Shown piece by piece: positions 57,527 through 64,000 of a DNA stretch of 64,000 nt. The translations under genes and the position numbers were made by a program. How positions within the stretch are numbered: the first letter of the stretch is position 1; every line of letters starts with the position of its first letter. Below the pieces are notes generated by a model. The model worked only from the letters and a program-made list of their open reading frames with translations. It was not told the DNA's origin and did not search any database. Source of the stretch: UBA4427 sp046351135 (GTDB lineage Bacteria; Myxococcota_A; UBA9160; UBA4427); contig JAXLZA010000002.1 in the NCBI GenBank assembly GCA_046351135.1, positions 310,001-374,000 on the forward strand. Direction: 5' to 3'.

Positions 57527-59758
57527 TCAGCGCTTCGGGCGCAGCACGCGCAGGACGTCGCTGTAATCGTCGGTCCAGAGCGGACCTTCGCGCGCCTCGC
57601 GCTCGCCGAAGCGCCGCATCCGACACGCCTCGGGCGCGACGCCGAGCTCGCGCCGGCGCGCGTCGATGCGCGCCTCGAGCCGGGTCATCGCCGCGGCGCT
57701 CCGGGTGACGAAGACCCATTCCGAGCCCAGGCTGTTCAGCTCGGGCACCGTCGTCGTCCGGATCTGGAGCGTCTGCGCACCGAGCTCCGCGGCGATGCGC
57801 GCGACGACGCCGACGAGGTCGAAGCTCCGCGACGAGAGGTGGACCGCGAGCACGCCGTCGGGCGCGAGGGCGGCCAGGTCGGATGCGACGGCTTCGCGGG
57901 TCAGGAGGTGGACGGGGATCGCGTCGCTCGAGAAGGCATCGAGGACGAGGAAGTCGAAGGCCTGGGGCGCGGCGCGCCGCTGCTCCTCGACCAGCGAGCG
58001 GCGGGCATCTTCGACGACGATCTCGACGTCGGCCTCGGAGTCGACGAGGTAGTGGAAGTAGCCCGAGTCGCGCGCGATCCGGACGACGACGGGATCGATC
58101 TCGTAGAACCGGACGAGGTCGCCGGGGCGGCCGTAGGCGGCGATCGTCCCGATGCCGAGGCCGATCACGCCGATCCGGAGGCGGACCTCGGGATCGCCGC
58201 TCGTGATCGCGAGCCCGAGCCCCGTCGCCGCGCCGTAGTAGGCGGTCGGGATCCGCCGCCCGACCGGATGCACGAACTGGCGCCCGTGCATCGTCGTGCC
58301 ATGGGTCAGGGCGTTCTGGCGGTGCGTCCCGTTCGTGATCGATTCGACCCGCAGGACGCCGAAGAAGGACCGCTCCTCGAGCAGCGGCGGCGTCCCGGCG
58401 CTCGTCCCGGACCGCAGGCCGATCGCGCCGATCAGCGCGACCGCCGCGGCGATCGCACCTGCGGATTCGAGGGGGGCGAGACCGCCCGTCCGCTCGCGCC
58501 GCTCGAGCAGGACGATCGCCAGCACGAGCACCCCCGTCAGGCCGAGACCGATCGGGAGCTCGTGGTAGTCGTCGAAGAGCTCGGGAGCGGCGAGGCCGAC
58601 GAAGAGCCCGCCCAGGGCCCCTCCGGCCGAGACGCAGAGATAGAAGAAGGTGAGCGAGCGCGGCGCCGGCCGGGCGCGGTGGAGCTCGCCGTGGAGGATC
58701 ATGCAGGTCGTGAACAGCAGCGCCCCGTAGGTCGCGGTCTGGCGGAGGAACGGGGTCTGGAAGTCGACGGTCTCGCTGGCGGCGAACGCGGCGAGGGCGA
58801 GGACGACGAAGACGGGCCGGTGATAGGTCCGGTCCGAGGCGAAGGCGAGGATGAACGTCAGCAGATAGATCGCGAGCGGGAGCATCCAGAGGAAGGGGAA
58901 GCTCGCGACGTCGAGGCAGAGCTGGTTCGTGACGCCCATCAGGATCACGACCGCCGTCCCCGAGAGCGCGACCCAGAGGAGCGGTCGGATCGCGCCGGGG
59001 CGCGCGTCCGCGGGATCGCCGGGGGCCGCGTCGGCCGCGATCGCCGGGCCCGCGCTCCGGATCAGGGGCACCGCGCAGGCGAGGGTGGCGAGCGCCGTCG
59101 CCGCGAAGCCGGTGCCCCAGAGCGAGCCGGTCGCGGAGAGCGGGAGGCGAGGCTCGATCGCGAAGGGATAGGCGGCGAGCGCCAGGAGCGAGCCGAGATT
59201 CGAGACCGCATAGAGGGGATAGGGCGAGCGCTCCGGGAAGGCGCGCGCGAACCACGCCTGCACCAGCGGTCCCGTCGCCGAGAGGCAGAGGAAGGGCAGC
59301 GCGACGCTCGTGGCGAGGAGGAGCAGGACCTCGATCGAGGGGTCGCGCGCGTCGAGCCCGCTCGGCGGCTGCTCGGGCAGGACCGGCAAGGAGACGATGG
59401 CGGCGACGGCGAGCAGCGCGTGGACCGCGAGCTGGCGCCGGGTGTCGAGGAACCGGATCAGGCCGTGGGCGTAGGCATAGCCGACGAAGAGGAGCGTCTG
59501 ATGGAAGGCGAGGCAGACCGCCCAGACCGCCGGGACGCCGCCGAACCAGGGCAGGATCCGCTTCCCCACCATCGGCTGGACCAGGAAGATCAGGAAGGCC
59601 GAGGCGAAGATCGCCGCGACGTAGGGGACGAGTCGAGGGAGCTCGCCCGCCGTCGTCGACGAGGAACGTCCGTCCGCTCCGCGCTCGGGCTCGACGCCAC
59701 CGGGGCGCACCGGATCGTCCGTGCGTCCTGCGCGTCGCACGATTCCCCAGCCCCGCAT
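57527..59758 (-). CDS. Membrane protein fused to spermidine-synthase-like domain
   Basis: 743 residues from ATG 59758 (GGAGG upstream). The first 480 residues contain many helices (for example LVPYVAAIFASAFLIFLVQPMVGKRILPWFGG, VAIVSLPVLP). A soluble C-terminal domain follows with GVIGLGIGTIAAYG, YEIDPVVVRIARD, VVEDARRSLVEE and LVLDAFSSDAIPVHLLTREA, a spermidine-synthase Rossmann methyltransferase fold. Such fused MFS/spermidine synthases are widespread but functionally undefined; aminopropyl transfer to a membrane acceptor has been suggested. Confidence 0.83.
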   Translation of the reverse strand: MRGWGIVRRAGRTDDPVRPGGVEPERGADGRSSSTTAGELPRLVPYVAAIFASAFLIFLVQPMVGKRILPWFGGVPAVWAVCLAFHQTLLFVGYAYAHGLIRFLDTRRQLAVHALLAVAAIVSLPVLPEQPPSGLDARDPSIEVLLLLATSVALPFLCLSATGPLVQAWFARAFPERSPYPLYAVSNLGSLLALAAYPFAIEPRLPLSATGSLWGTGFAATALATLACAVPLIRSAGPAIAADAAPGDPADARPGAIRPLLWVALSGTAVVILMGVTNQLCLDVASFPFLWMLPLAIYLLTFILAFASDRTYHRPVFVVLALAAFAASETVDFQTPFLRQTATYGALLFTTCMILHGELHRARPAPRSLTFFYLCVSAGGALGGLFVGLAAPELFDDYHELPIGLGLTGVLVLAIVLLERRERTGGLAPLESAGAIAAAVALIGAIGLRSGTSAGTPPLLEERSFFGVLRVESITNGTHRQNALTHGTTMHGRQFVHPVGRRIPTAYYGAATGLGLAITSGDPEVRLRIGVIGLGIGTIAAYGRPGDLVRFYEIDPVVVRIARDSGYFHYLVDSEADVEIVVEDARRSLVEEQRRAAPQAFDFLVLDAFSSDAIPVHLLTREAVASDLAALAPDGVLAVHLSSRSFDLVGVVARIAAELGAQTLQIRTTTVPELNSLGSEWVFVTRSAAAMTRLEARIDARRRELGVAPEACRMRRFGEREAREGPLWTDDYSDVLRVLRPKR

Positions 59759-59768
59759 GGCTCCACCT

Positions 59769-59821
59769 CCGCCCTGTCGCCCTTTTAGCGCGGGGGGAGG
59801 AGCGGTGCTGCCGCAGGGCGG
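59769..59821. repeat. 8-bp inverted repeat in the leader of the spermidine-synthase fusion
   Basis: CCGCCCTG (59769-59776) and CAGGGCGG (59814-59821) pair around a 37-base spacer. On the minus strand the proximal arm directly precedes the GGAGG site. Possible leader structure. Confidence 0.3.
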
Positions 59822-59937
59822 ACGGCGATGCGACCCGACCTGCGGCCGAACCGCACGGCTGAGGGGCGTCGGGTCACGCTCGCTTCCCGGCGTCTGCGCG
59901 GAGCTCGATCCCGGGTTCCCCGCGTCGGATCGGCTGG

Positions 59938-59953
59938 CGGCATGGAATCTGCA
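59938..59953 (+). promoter_or_regulatory. Sigma-54-like promoter of the PEP-CTERM gene
   Basis: CGGCATGgaatCTGCA matches TGGCACG-N4-TTGCA at 9 of 12 positions and preserves the essential GG and GC with exact 10-base spacing. A start site near 59964 would leave about a 25-base leader containing GGAGGA (59974-59979) before ATG 59988. Confidence 0.55.
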
Positions 59954-59987
59954 AATCCGCTGGCGAGCTTGTCGGAGGAATCGAGCC

Positions 59988-60803
59988 ATGGATGCACGCC
60001 TGCTTCGTCTCGCCTCGATCGTCAGCGTGGCGCTGACGGGCCTTGCGGGGTCGGCAGCCGCCGACTCGGCCTTGCTCGTCCGGCCGCTCGGCGACGCGCT
60101 CGTCGTCAGCGATCCCGCTCTGCTCGACCAGAACTACGGTGCCGATCCTCAGATCCTCGTCTGGGCGAATTATCCCGTCTATGGCGCACGCTCGTACGTC
60201 GAATTCGATCTGTCGGCGCTCCCGGTCGGGGAGACGGTGACGTTCGCGCGCCTCAACGTCTTCCAGTTCCTCGGCGGAGGCTATGGGAGCGGGGTCGACG
60301 TCTTCCGCGTCGCGGAGGACGGTTGGAGCGAGGGGACGCTGACCTGGAACGACCAGCCGGTGCTGTACCCCGACGCGGCCGATCTGATCGCGCAGAACCC
60401 GACGCTGAATGGCCAGGAGCGCGGCTGGGTCTCGTTCGATCTGCTCGCGAACGGCCGCTGGGATCCCGCCGTCGATCTCGCGCCGGGAGATCGGAAGCTC
60501 TCGTTGATCCTCCGGATCACCGGCGGCGAGGTCAACACGCAGCGCGCCCACAGCCTCTGCAGCAAGGACGCCGGTCCCTTCGACTGCCTGATCCTCGGGG
60601 AATCCGGCCCGGTCCACGGCCGCGCCCCTCAGCTCGTGATCGGCACACCCGAGCCGAGCGGTGCGGCGATGCTGGCCGCCGGAATCGCAGCGATCGGGCT
60701 AGCATCGACGCGACGATCCGCTGGGGGCACTTCATGCCGGGACTTGTCCGCGAGAGCGACGAATTCATCGATCTCTTCGACCATCGCCGGACCCAGGCGC
60801 TGA
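59988..60803 (+). CDS. DNRLRE-type secreted protein with PEP-CTERM signal
   Basis: 271 residues. Signal peptide LASIVSVALTGLAGSAAA; middle with RSYVEFDLSALPVGETVTFARLNVF, DGWSEGTLTWNDQPV and VSFDLLANG, the DNRLRE pattern of extracellular beta-sandwich domains; C-terminal PEPSGAAMLAAGIAAIGLASTRRS, a PEP-CTERM sorting signal. Exosortase removes the signal and the protein is released or coupled to exopolysaccharide. After the arginine end it runs 30 residues longer than usual, into the P450 start. Confidence 0.82.
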   Translation: MDARLLRLASIVSVALTGLAGSAAADSALLVRPLGDALVVSDPALLDQNYGADPQILVWANYPVYGARSYVEFDLSALPVGETVTFARLNVFQFLGGGYGSGVDVFRVAEDGWSEGTLTWNDQPVLYPDAADLIAQNPTLNGQERGWVSFDLLANGRWDPAVDLAPGDRKLSLILRITGGEVNTQRAHSLCSKDAGPFDCLILGESGPVHGRAPQLVIGTPEPSGAAMLAAGIAAIGLASTRRSAGGTSCRDLSARATNSSISSTIAGPRR

Positions 60804-62020
60804 ACGAGACCGCGCGTCGCTGGCGCCGCGAGTCGCCGGTGACGCGCATCGCCCCGGACTCGCACTACGTCGCGCGCTGGCACGATTGCTGGGCGGTGCT
60901 GCGCGACGCCGAGACCTTCGCGAACGGCAACGGCTTCAAGGCGGTCGAGCTCCCCGACGACGAGCGCATGCTGATCGAGATGGATCCACCGCTCCACCCG
61001 CCCCTGCGCCGCGTGGTCCGCACCGCCTTCGCCCGCAAGTCCGTCGAGGCCGAGCGGCCCTTCGCCCGCGCGTCCGCCGCGCGCCTGCTCGACGCGCTCG
61101 TCGCGCAGGCCGCGGGCGCCGCGCAGGGCGCTTCGGGTCGCAGGGCGGAGCGACGGCCGGAGGGCGGCGACGCTGCTTCGGACGCAGGGATCGAGCTCGT
61201 CGAGTCGTTCACGGATCGGATCGCGAACCTCGTGAACTTCCACCTGATGGGCTTCCCGACGGAGGACACGCCGCGCATCGTCGCCTGGGCCCGCGAGATC
61301 CTCCACAGCGAGTGGACCGCGCTGAATCGCACGGAGAAGGGCGAAGGCATCGCCGGCGCGTTCCCGGAGTTCGCGCGCTACGTCGACGATCTCGTCGACT
61401 CGCGAAGCAAAGCCTCGTCGCCCGACGATCTGATCGCGCGCCTCGTCGGCAGCGAGGTCCTGGGGCGGCCGCTCTCGCGGACGATGCTGCGGACGCTCGT
61501 CTCCCAGATCATCCTGGGCGGCATCTCGACCTCGACGAACCTGCTCGGCAGCATGCTCCACCGCCTGCTCACGACCCCCGGCCTGCATGCGCGTCTGCGC
61601 GCCGAGCCCGCGCTCGTCCCCGCGGCGGTCGAGGAGTCGCTGCGCCTCGATCCGCCGGTCCTCTTCGTGCGCCGCGTCTGCCGCCGGGACACCGAGCTCG
61701 CCGGCACGAAGCTGGCGCAAGGCGAGACCGTCATCGTCGGGATCGCCTCGGCCAACCGCGACGAGGCGGTCTTCGAGGACGCCGACGCGTTCCGCCTCGA
61801 TCGCGGCCTGCCGCGCCACATCGCCTTCGCCGGCGGGGCCCATCTCTGCTCGGGGGCGGCGCTCGCCCGGCTCGTCGCCTGCGAGACGATCTCGGCCTAT
61901 GTCGCGCGCTTCGAGGAGGGCGAGCTCGAGCTCGTCCCGGGCTTCGTCTACGAAGGCGTCCCCGTCTTCCTCGAGCACGGGCCGAAGCGCCTCGACGTCC
62001 GATTGCGTCCGTCGCGCTGA
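60734..62020 (+). CDS. Cytochrome P450
   Basis: 428 residues. I-helix LGGISTSTNLLG, ExxR pair EESLRLD, and heme-binding FAGGAHLCSGAALARL with C372; the first residue after F is A rather than the usual G. The ATG at 60734 lies inside the 3' end of the PEP-CTERM gene (70-base overlap), in another frame. Redox partners are not encoded nearby. Probably acts on a lipophilic substrate; the acyl-CoA synthetase gene is convergent. Confidence 0.9.
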   Translation: MPGLVRESDEFIDLFDHRRTQALNETARRWRRESPVTRIAPDSHYVARWHDCWAVLRDAETFANGNGFKAVELPDDERMLIEMDPPLHPPLRRVVRTAFARKSVEAERPFARASAARLLDALVAQAAGAAQGASGRRAERRPEGGDAASDAGIELVESFTDRIANLVNFHLMGFPTEDTPRIVAWAREILHSEWTALNRTEKGEGIAGAFPEFARYVDDLVDSRSKASSPDDLIARLVGSEVLGRPLSRTMLRTLVSQIILGGISTSTNLLGSMLHRLLTTPGLHARLRAEPALVPAAVEESLRLDPPVLFVRRVCRRDTELAGTKLAQGETVIVGIASANRDEAVFEDADAFRLDRGLPRHIAFAGGAHLCSGAALARLVACETISAYVARFEEGELELVPGFVYEGVPVFLEHGPKRLDVRLRPSR

Positions 62021-62044
62021 GTCTTCGCGGCTCGCGCGGAAGAC
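62021..62044. terminator. Imperfect hairpin after the P450 gene
   Basis: GTCTTCGCG (62021-62029) and CGCGGAAGAC (62035-62044) pair with one bulge. It directly follows the P450 stop and precedes the convergent synthetase stop by 35 bases. Confidence 0.45.
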
Positions 62045-62078
62045 CGGGACCGCGGCACGCCGGCATCGACGCGCCGCG

Positions 62079-63602
62079 CTAGATCCGCCGGCCCCGGCCC
62101 TGCCAATAGCGCTCCCGGATCGTACGCCGCGCGAGCTTGCCGGTCTCCGTCCGCGGGAGCGCGTCGTCGAAGTCGACGCCCCGCGGCACCTCCGGCCCCG
62201 AGAGCTTCTCGCGACACGCGCTGCGGATCGATTCGACGACGCGGGTGCGCTCGCCGGTGTCCGCGCGGATGGCCGCGCTCGCCGCCGGATCGACGAGCTG
62301 CACGACGGCGCGCACCTCCTCGCCCCACTCGTCGTTCGGCACCCCGACGACGCAGCAATCCGCGACGAAGGGCAGCCCGAGGATCACGGACTCGATCTTC
62401 GCCGGATACAGATTGACGCCGCCCGAGATGATCACGTCCGAGCGCCGATCACACAGGAAGAGGTAGCCGTCCTCGTCGACGTAGCCGATGTCGCCGAGGC
62501 TGAAGTAGCCGTCGCCGTGGCGGCTCTCCTGCGTCTTCTCGGGATCGCCCTTGTACTCGAAGGGCGTCGCGTCGAGCTTGAAGCAGACGCGGCCCTCGCT
62601 CTTCGGCGGGAGAGGCTTCCCGGCGTCGTCGAGGATGGCGAGCTCGAGGCCGGGACGGGGCCGGCCGACGGAGCCCGGCTTCGCGAGCCATTCCTGCGAG
62701 CTGATCTGGACGCCACCGCCTTCGGTGCCCCCGTAGAACTCGTAGAGGATGGGGCCCCACCACTCGATCATCGCGCGCTTGACCTCGACGGAGACCGGGG
62801 CGGAGCCGTGGCACACGAGGGAGAGGGAGGAGAGGTCGTAGCGGCGGCGAACCTCGGGCGGGAGCCGAAGCAGGCGCACGAAATGGGTCGGCACGAGGAA
62901 GGTCGAGGTCGCGCGATGGCGCTCGACGGCCTCGAGGAAGGCCTCGGGCTCGAAGCGCTCCATCAGGACGAGGTCGGCGCCGAGGAGCAGCGCGCCGTCG
63001 CAGTAGGCGTTGGGGCCCGCGTGGTAGAGGGGCGACGAGACGAGGTGGATGCCGTCCCGGGCGCCCTCGGGCAGGAAGGCCGTCATCATGGCGGCGCCGG
63101 ACTGGGCGGTGATCGTCGGGGGTGGGCCGGACGGGGTGTTCCTTCGCAGGACGCCCTTCGGGCGGCCGGTGGTGCCCGAGGTGTAGAGCATGTTCTCGCC
63201 GCAGAGGGGATGCTCGTAGGGCGTGCCCGAGAGGGCCTCGACCTCGGACCAGGGACGGAAGCCTTCGAGCGGGCCACCGACCGCGAAGCGACGGGATGGG
63301 TCGATGCGTCGGGCCGCCTCGTGGACGAGCTCGCCGTAGCGTGCGTCGACGACGAGAGCGTCGGCCTCGCAGTTCCCGACGACGTAGGCGACGTCGTCGG
63401 CGGTCCAGCGGGTCGAGCAGGGCGTCAGCCGCCGGCCCGACCAGGTCGCGCCGCGGTAGGCGGCGAGGTACTCGGGCGTGTTGGCCATCAGGATCGCGAC
63501 GGCACCCCGGGTCGGGACTCCCGCCTGGTCGAGGGCCCGGGCGAAGCGGGCGGCGGAGGCGATCGCGTCGGCGTTTCGAAGGAAGTGGATCGCAGCGGAC
63601 AT
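62079..63602 (-). CDS. Class I adenylate-forming acyl-CoA synthetase
   Basis: 507 residues from ATG 63602. Motifs LYTSGTTGRPKGVL, FYGGTEGGG, LGDIGYVDEDGYLFLCDRRSDVIISGGVNLYPAKIE and ALPRTETGKLARR with the catalytic Lys. Activates a carboxylic acid to a CoA thioester. The N-terminal third is somewhat short compared with long-chain enzymes. It lies 11 bases after the CBS-domain gene in the same direction. Together with the P450 it could form an oxidise-and-activate pair. Confidence 0.88.
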   Translation of the reverse strand: MSAAIHFLRNADAIASAARFARALDQAGVPTRGAVAILMANTPEYLAAYRGATWSGRRLTPCSTRWTADDVAYVVGNCEADALVVDARYGELVHEAARRIDPSRRFAVGGPLEGFRPWSEVEALSGTPYEHPLCGENMLYTSGTTGRPKGVLRRNTPSGPPPTITAQSGAAMMTAFLPEGARDGIHLVSSPLYHAGPNAYCDGALLLGADLVLMERFEPEAFLEAVERHRATSTFLVPTHFVRLLRLPPEVRRRYDLSSLSLVCHGSAPVSVEVKRAMIEWWGPILYEFYGGTEGGGVQISSQEWLAKPGSVGRPRPGLELAILDDAGKPLPPKSEGRVCFKLDATPFEYKGDPEKTQESRHGDGYFSLGDIGYVDEDGYLFLCDRRSDVIISGGVNLYPAKIESVILGLPFVADCCVVGVPNDEWGEEVRAVVQLVDPAASAAIRADTGERTRVVESIRSACREKLSGPEVPRGVDFDDALPRTETGKLARRTIRERYWQGRGRRI

Positions 63603-63613
63603 CGCGCCCAAGA

Positions 63614-64000
63614 CTAGTCCGCCCGGCGGACGCCCGCCGACCTCGCCCCCGCCGGCTCCGCCCCGCGACCGGGGCTCGAGTCGGGGGGGGACGGGGGGCG
63701 GGAGGTCGTCTTCAGGTAGATCGCGGCGACGTCGGCCTCGTCGAGGAATCCGACGACCGCTCCGCGACCGTCGACGACCGGAACTTCGCGCAGGCCGTGG
63801 TGAACGATCCGCTCGATCGCGACGCGAAGGTCGTCGTGTGGCTGGACGGAGACGGGCGGTTGCATCAGATCGGCGGCGATCGCCCACGGCAGATCGCTCC
63901 CCTCGTTGGCGAGGACCCGCAGCCCATCGGACGTCACGAGTCCGGTCAAGCGCTCGTTCGCGTCGATCAGCGGGAAAGACGTTCCTGTTGCAGGTCGCCG
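63614..64000 (-). CDS. C-terminal CBS-domain region, probable ClC chloride channel, partial
   Basis: The frame is open to the window edge (reading RRPATGTSFPLIDANERLTGLVT at the 5' side, shown here in two parts: GTSFPLIDANERL and TGLVT). It holds the second half of one CBS domain and a complete second one (DLMQPPVSVQPHDDLRVAI, GLREVPVVDGRGAVVGFLDEADV), then a Pro/Ser/Arg-rich tail. The pairing of two CBS domains at a C-terminus with AADLM is typical for ClC chloride channels; other CBS proteins cannot be excluded as the rest is outside. Confidence 0.6.
   Translation of the reverse strand, partial: RRPATGTSFPLIDANERLTGLVTSDGLRVLANEGSDLPWAIAADLMQPPVSVQPHDDLRVAIERIVHHGLREVPVVDGRGAVVGFLDEADVAAIYLKTTSRPPSPPDSSPGRGAEPAGARSAGVRRAD

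Noticed and set aside
1..64000. CRISPR arrays, tRNA or rRNA genes, insertion sequences, attachment sites
   Set aside because: Looked for regular repeats with spacers, tRNA-like sequences and transposase motifs by eye; none was found.

Overview
The window is one contiguous stretch of very GC-rich (about 70% by eye), densely coding bacterial chromosome with GTG/TTG starts and many 1-4 base gene overlaps. About 55 genes are present and no gene-free gap exceeds 300 bases; the largest are 2569-2842 and 51932-52216, where no gene was recognised. No tRNA, rRNA, CRISPR array, transposase or phage gene was recognised. Gene content (orphan motAB stator pair, PEP-CTERM-like surface proteins, olsB/olsA-type lipid genes, DUF3556, F420-type luciferase-like oxidoreductases, several SnoaL-fold proteins, P450s and acyl-CoA synthetases) fits an uncultivated, Gram-negative, probably aerobic lineage of the former Deltaproteobacteria (Myxococcota-, Desulfobacterota- or Binatota-like). 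That assignment is inference; no marker gene is present.

Layout. 1-1338: end of a 7TM protein and its coupled ATP-grasp ligase. 1402-2568: HAF-repeat secreted protein. 2843-4687: motAB. 4706-7589: SnoaL protein and a PQQ/cytochrome c dehydrogenase, followed by a strong bidirectional hairpin. 7650-11087: pyruvate carboxylase. 11160-16621 (minus): a tightly coupled four-gene membrane operon containing a ferric-reductase/Rieske fusion and an alpha/beta-hydrolase + DedA + ATP-grasp triple fusion. 16785-18918: olsB-like, olsA-like and dinB-like genes, all overlapping. 20117-24336 (minus): C39-type peptidase, RimK-like ligase, GCS2-type ligase and N-formylglutamate amidohydrolase, a predicted amidoligase cassette.

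24464-32141: a lipid/steroid-flavoured block: DUF3556 protein, DUF1295 reductase, sterol-desaturase-type hydroxylase, tandem-MarR regulator with divergent GST, flavin monooxygenase and SDR. 32291-34309: receiver-GGDEF-EAL protein, followed by a decayed SDR remnant. 34703-39529: DOMON-like, phosphotransferase, LLM, AsmA and DUF6116 genes. 39570-51931: a catabolic-looking cluster (P450, GMC oxidoreductase, TesB, double DsbA-like, acyl-CoA synthetase, SnoaL proteins, FAD dehydrogenase, amidohydrolase). 52217-59758: metallophosphoesterase, LLM, DUF4010, SDR, MDR and a spermidine-synthase fusion. 59988-64000: a PEP-CTERM protein behind a sigma-54-like promoter, a P450, an acyl-CoA synthetase, and the end of a CBS-domain (ClC-type) protein.

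Taken together, the oxidoreductases, acyl-CoA synthetases, thioesterase and SnoaL/LLM proteins suggest oxidation of hydrophobic substrates (lipids, steroids or aromatics) with CoA activation. Three separate ATP-grasp systems suggest unexplored peptide- or amide-bond chemistry. The most novel-looking locus is the 16621-to-11160 operon.
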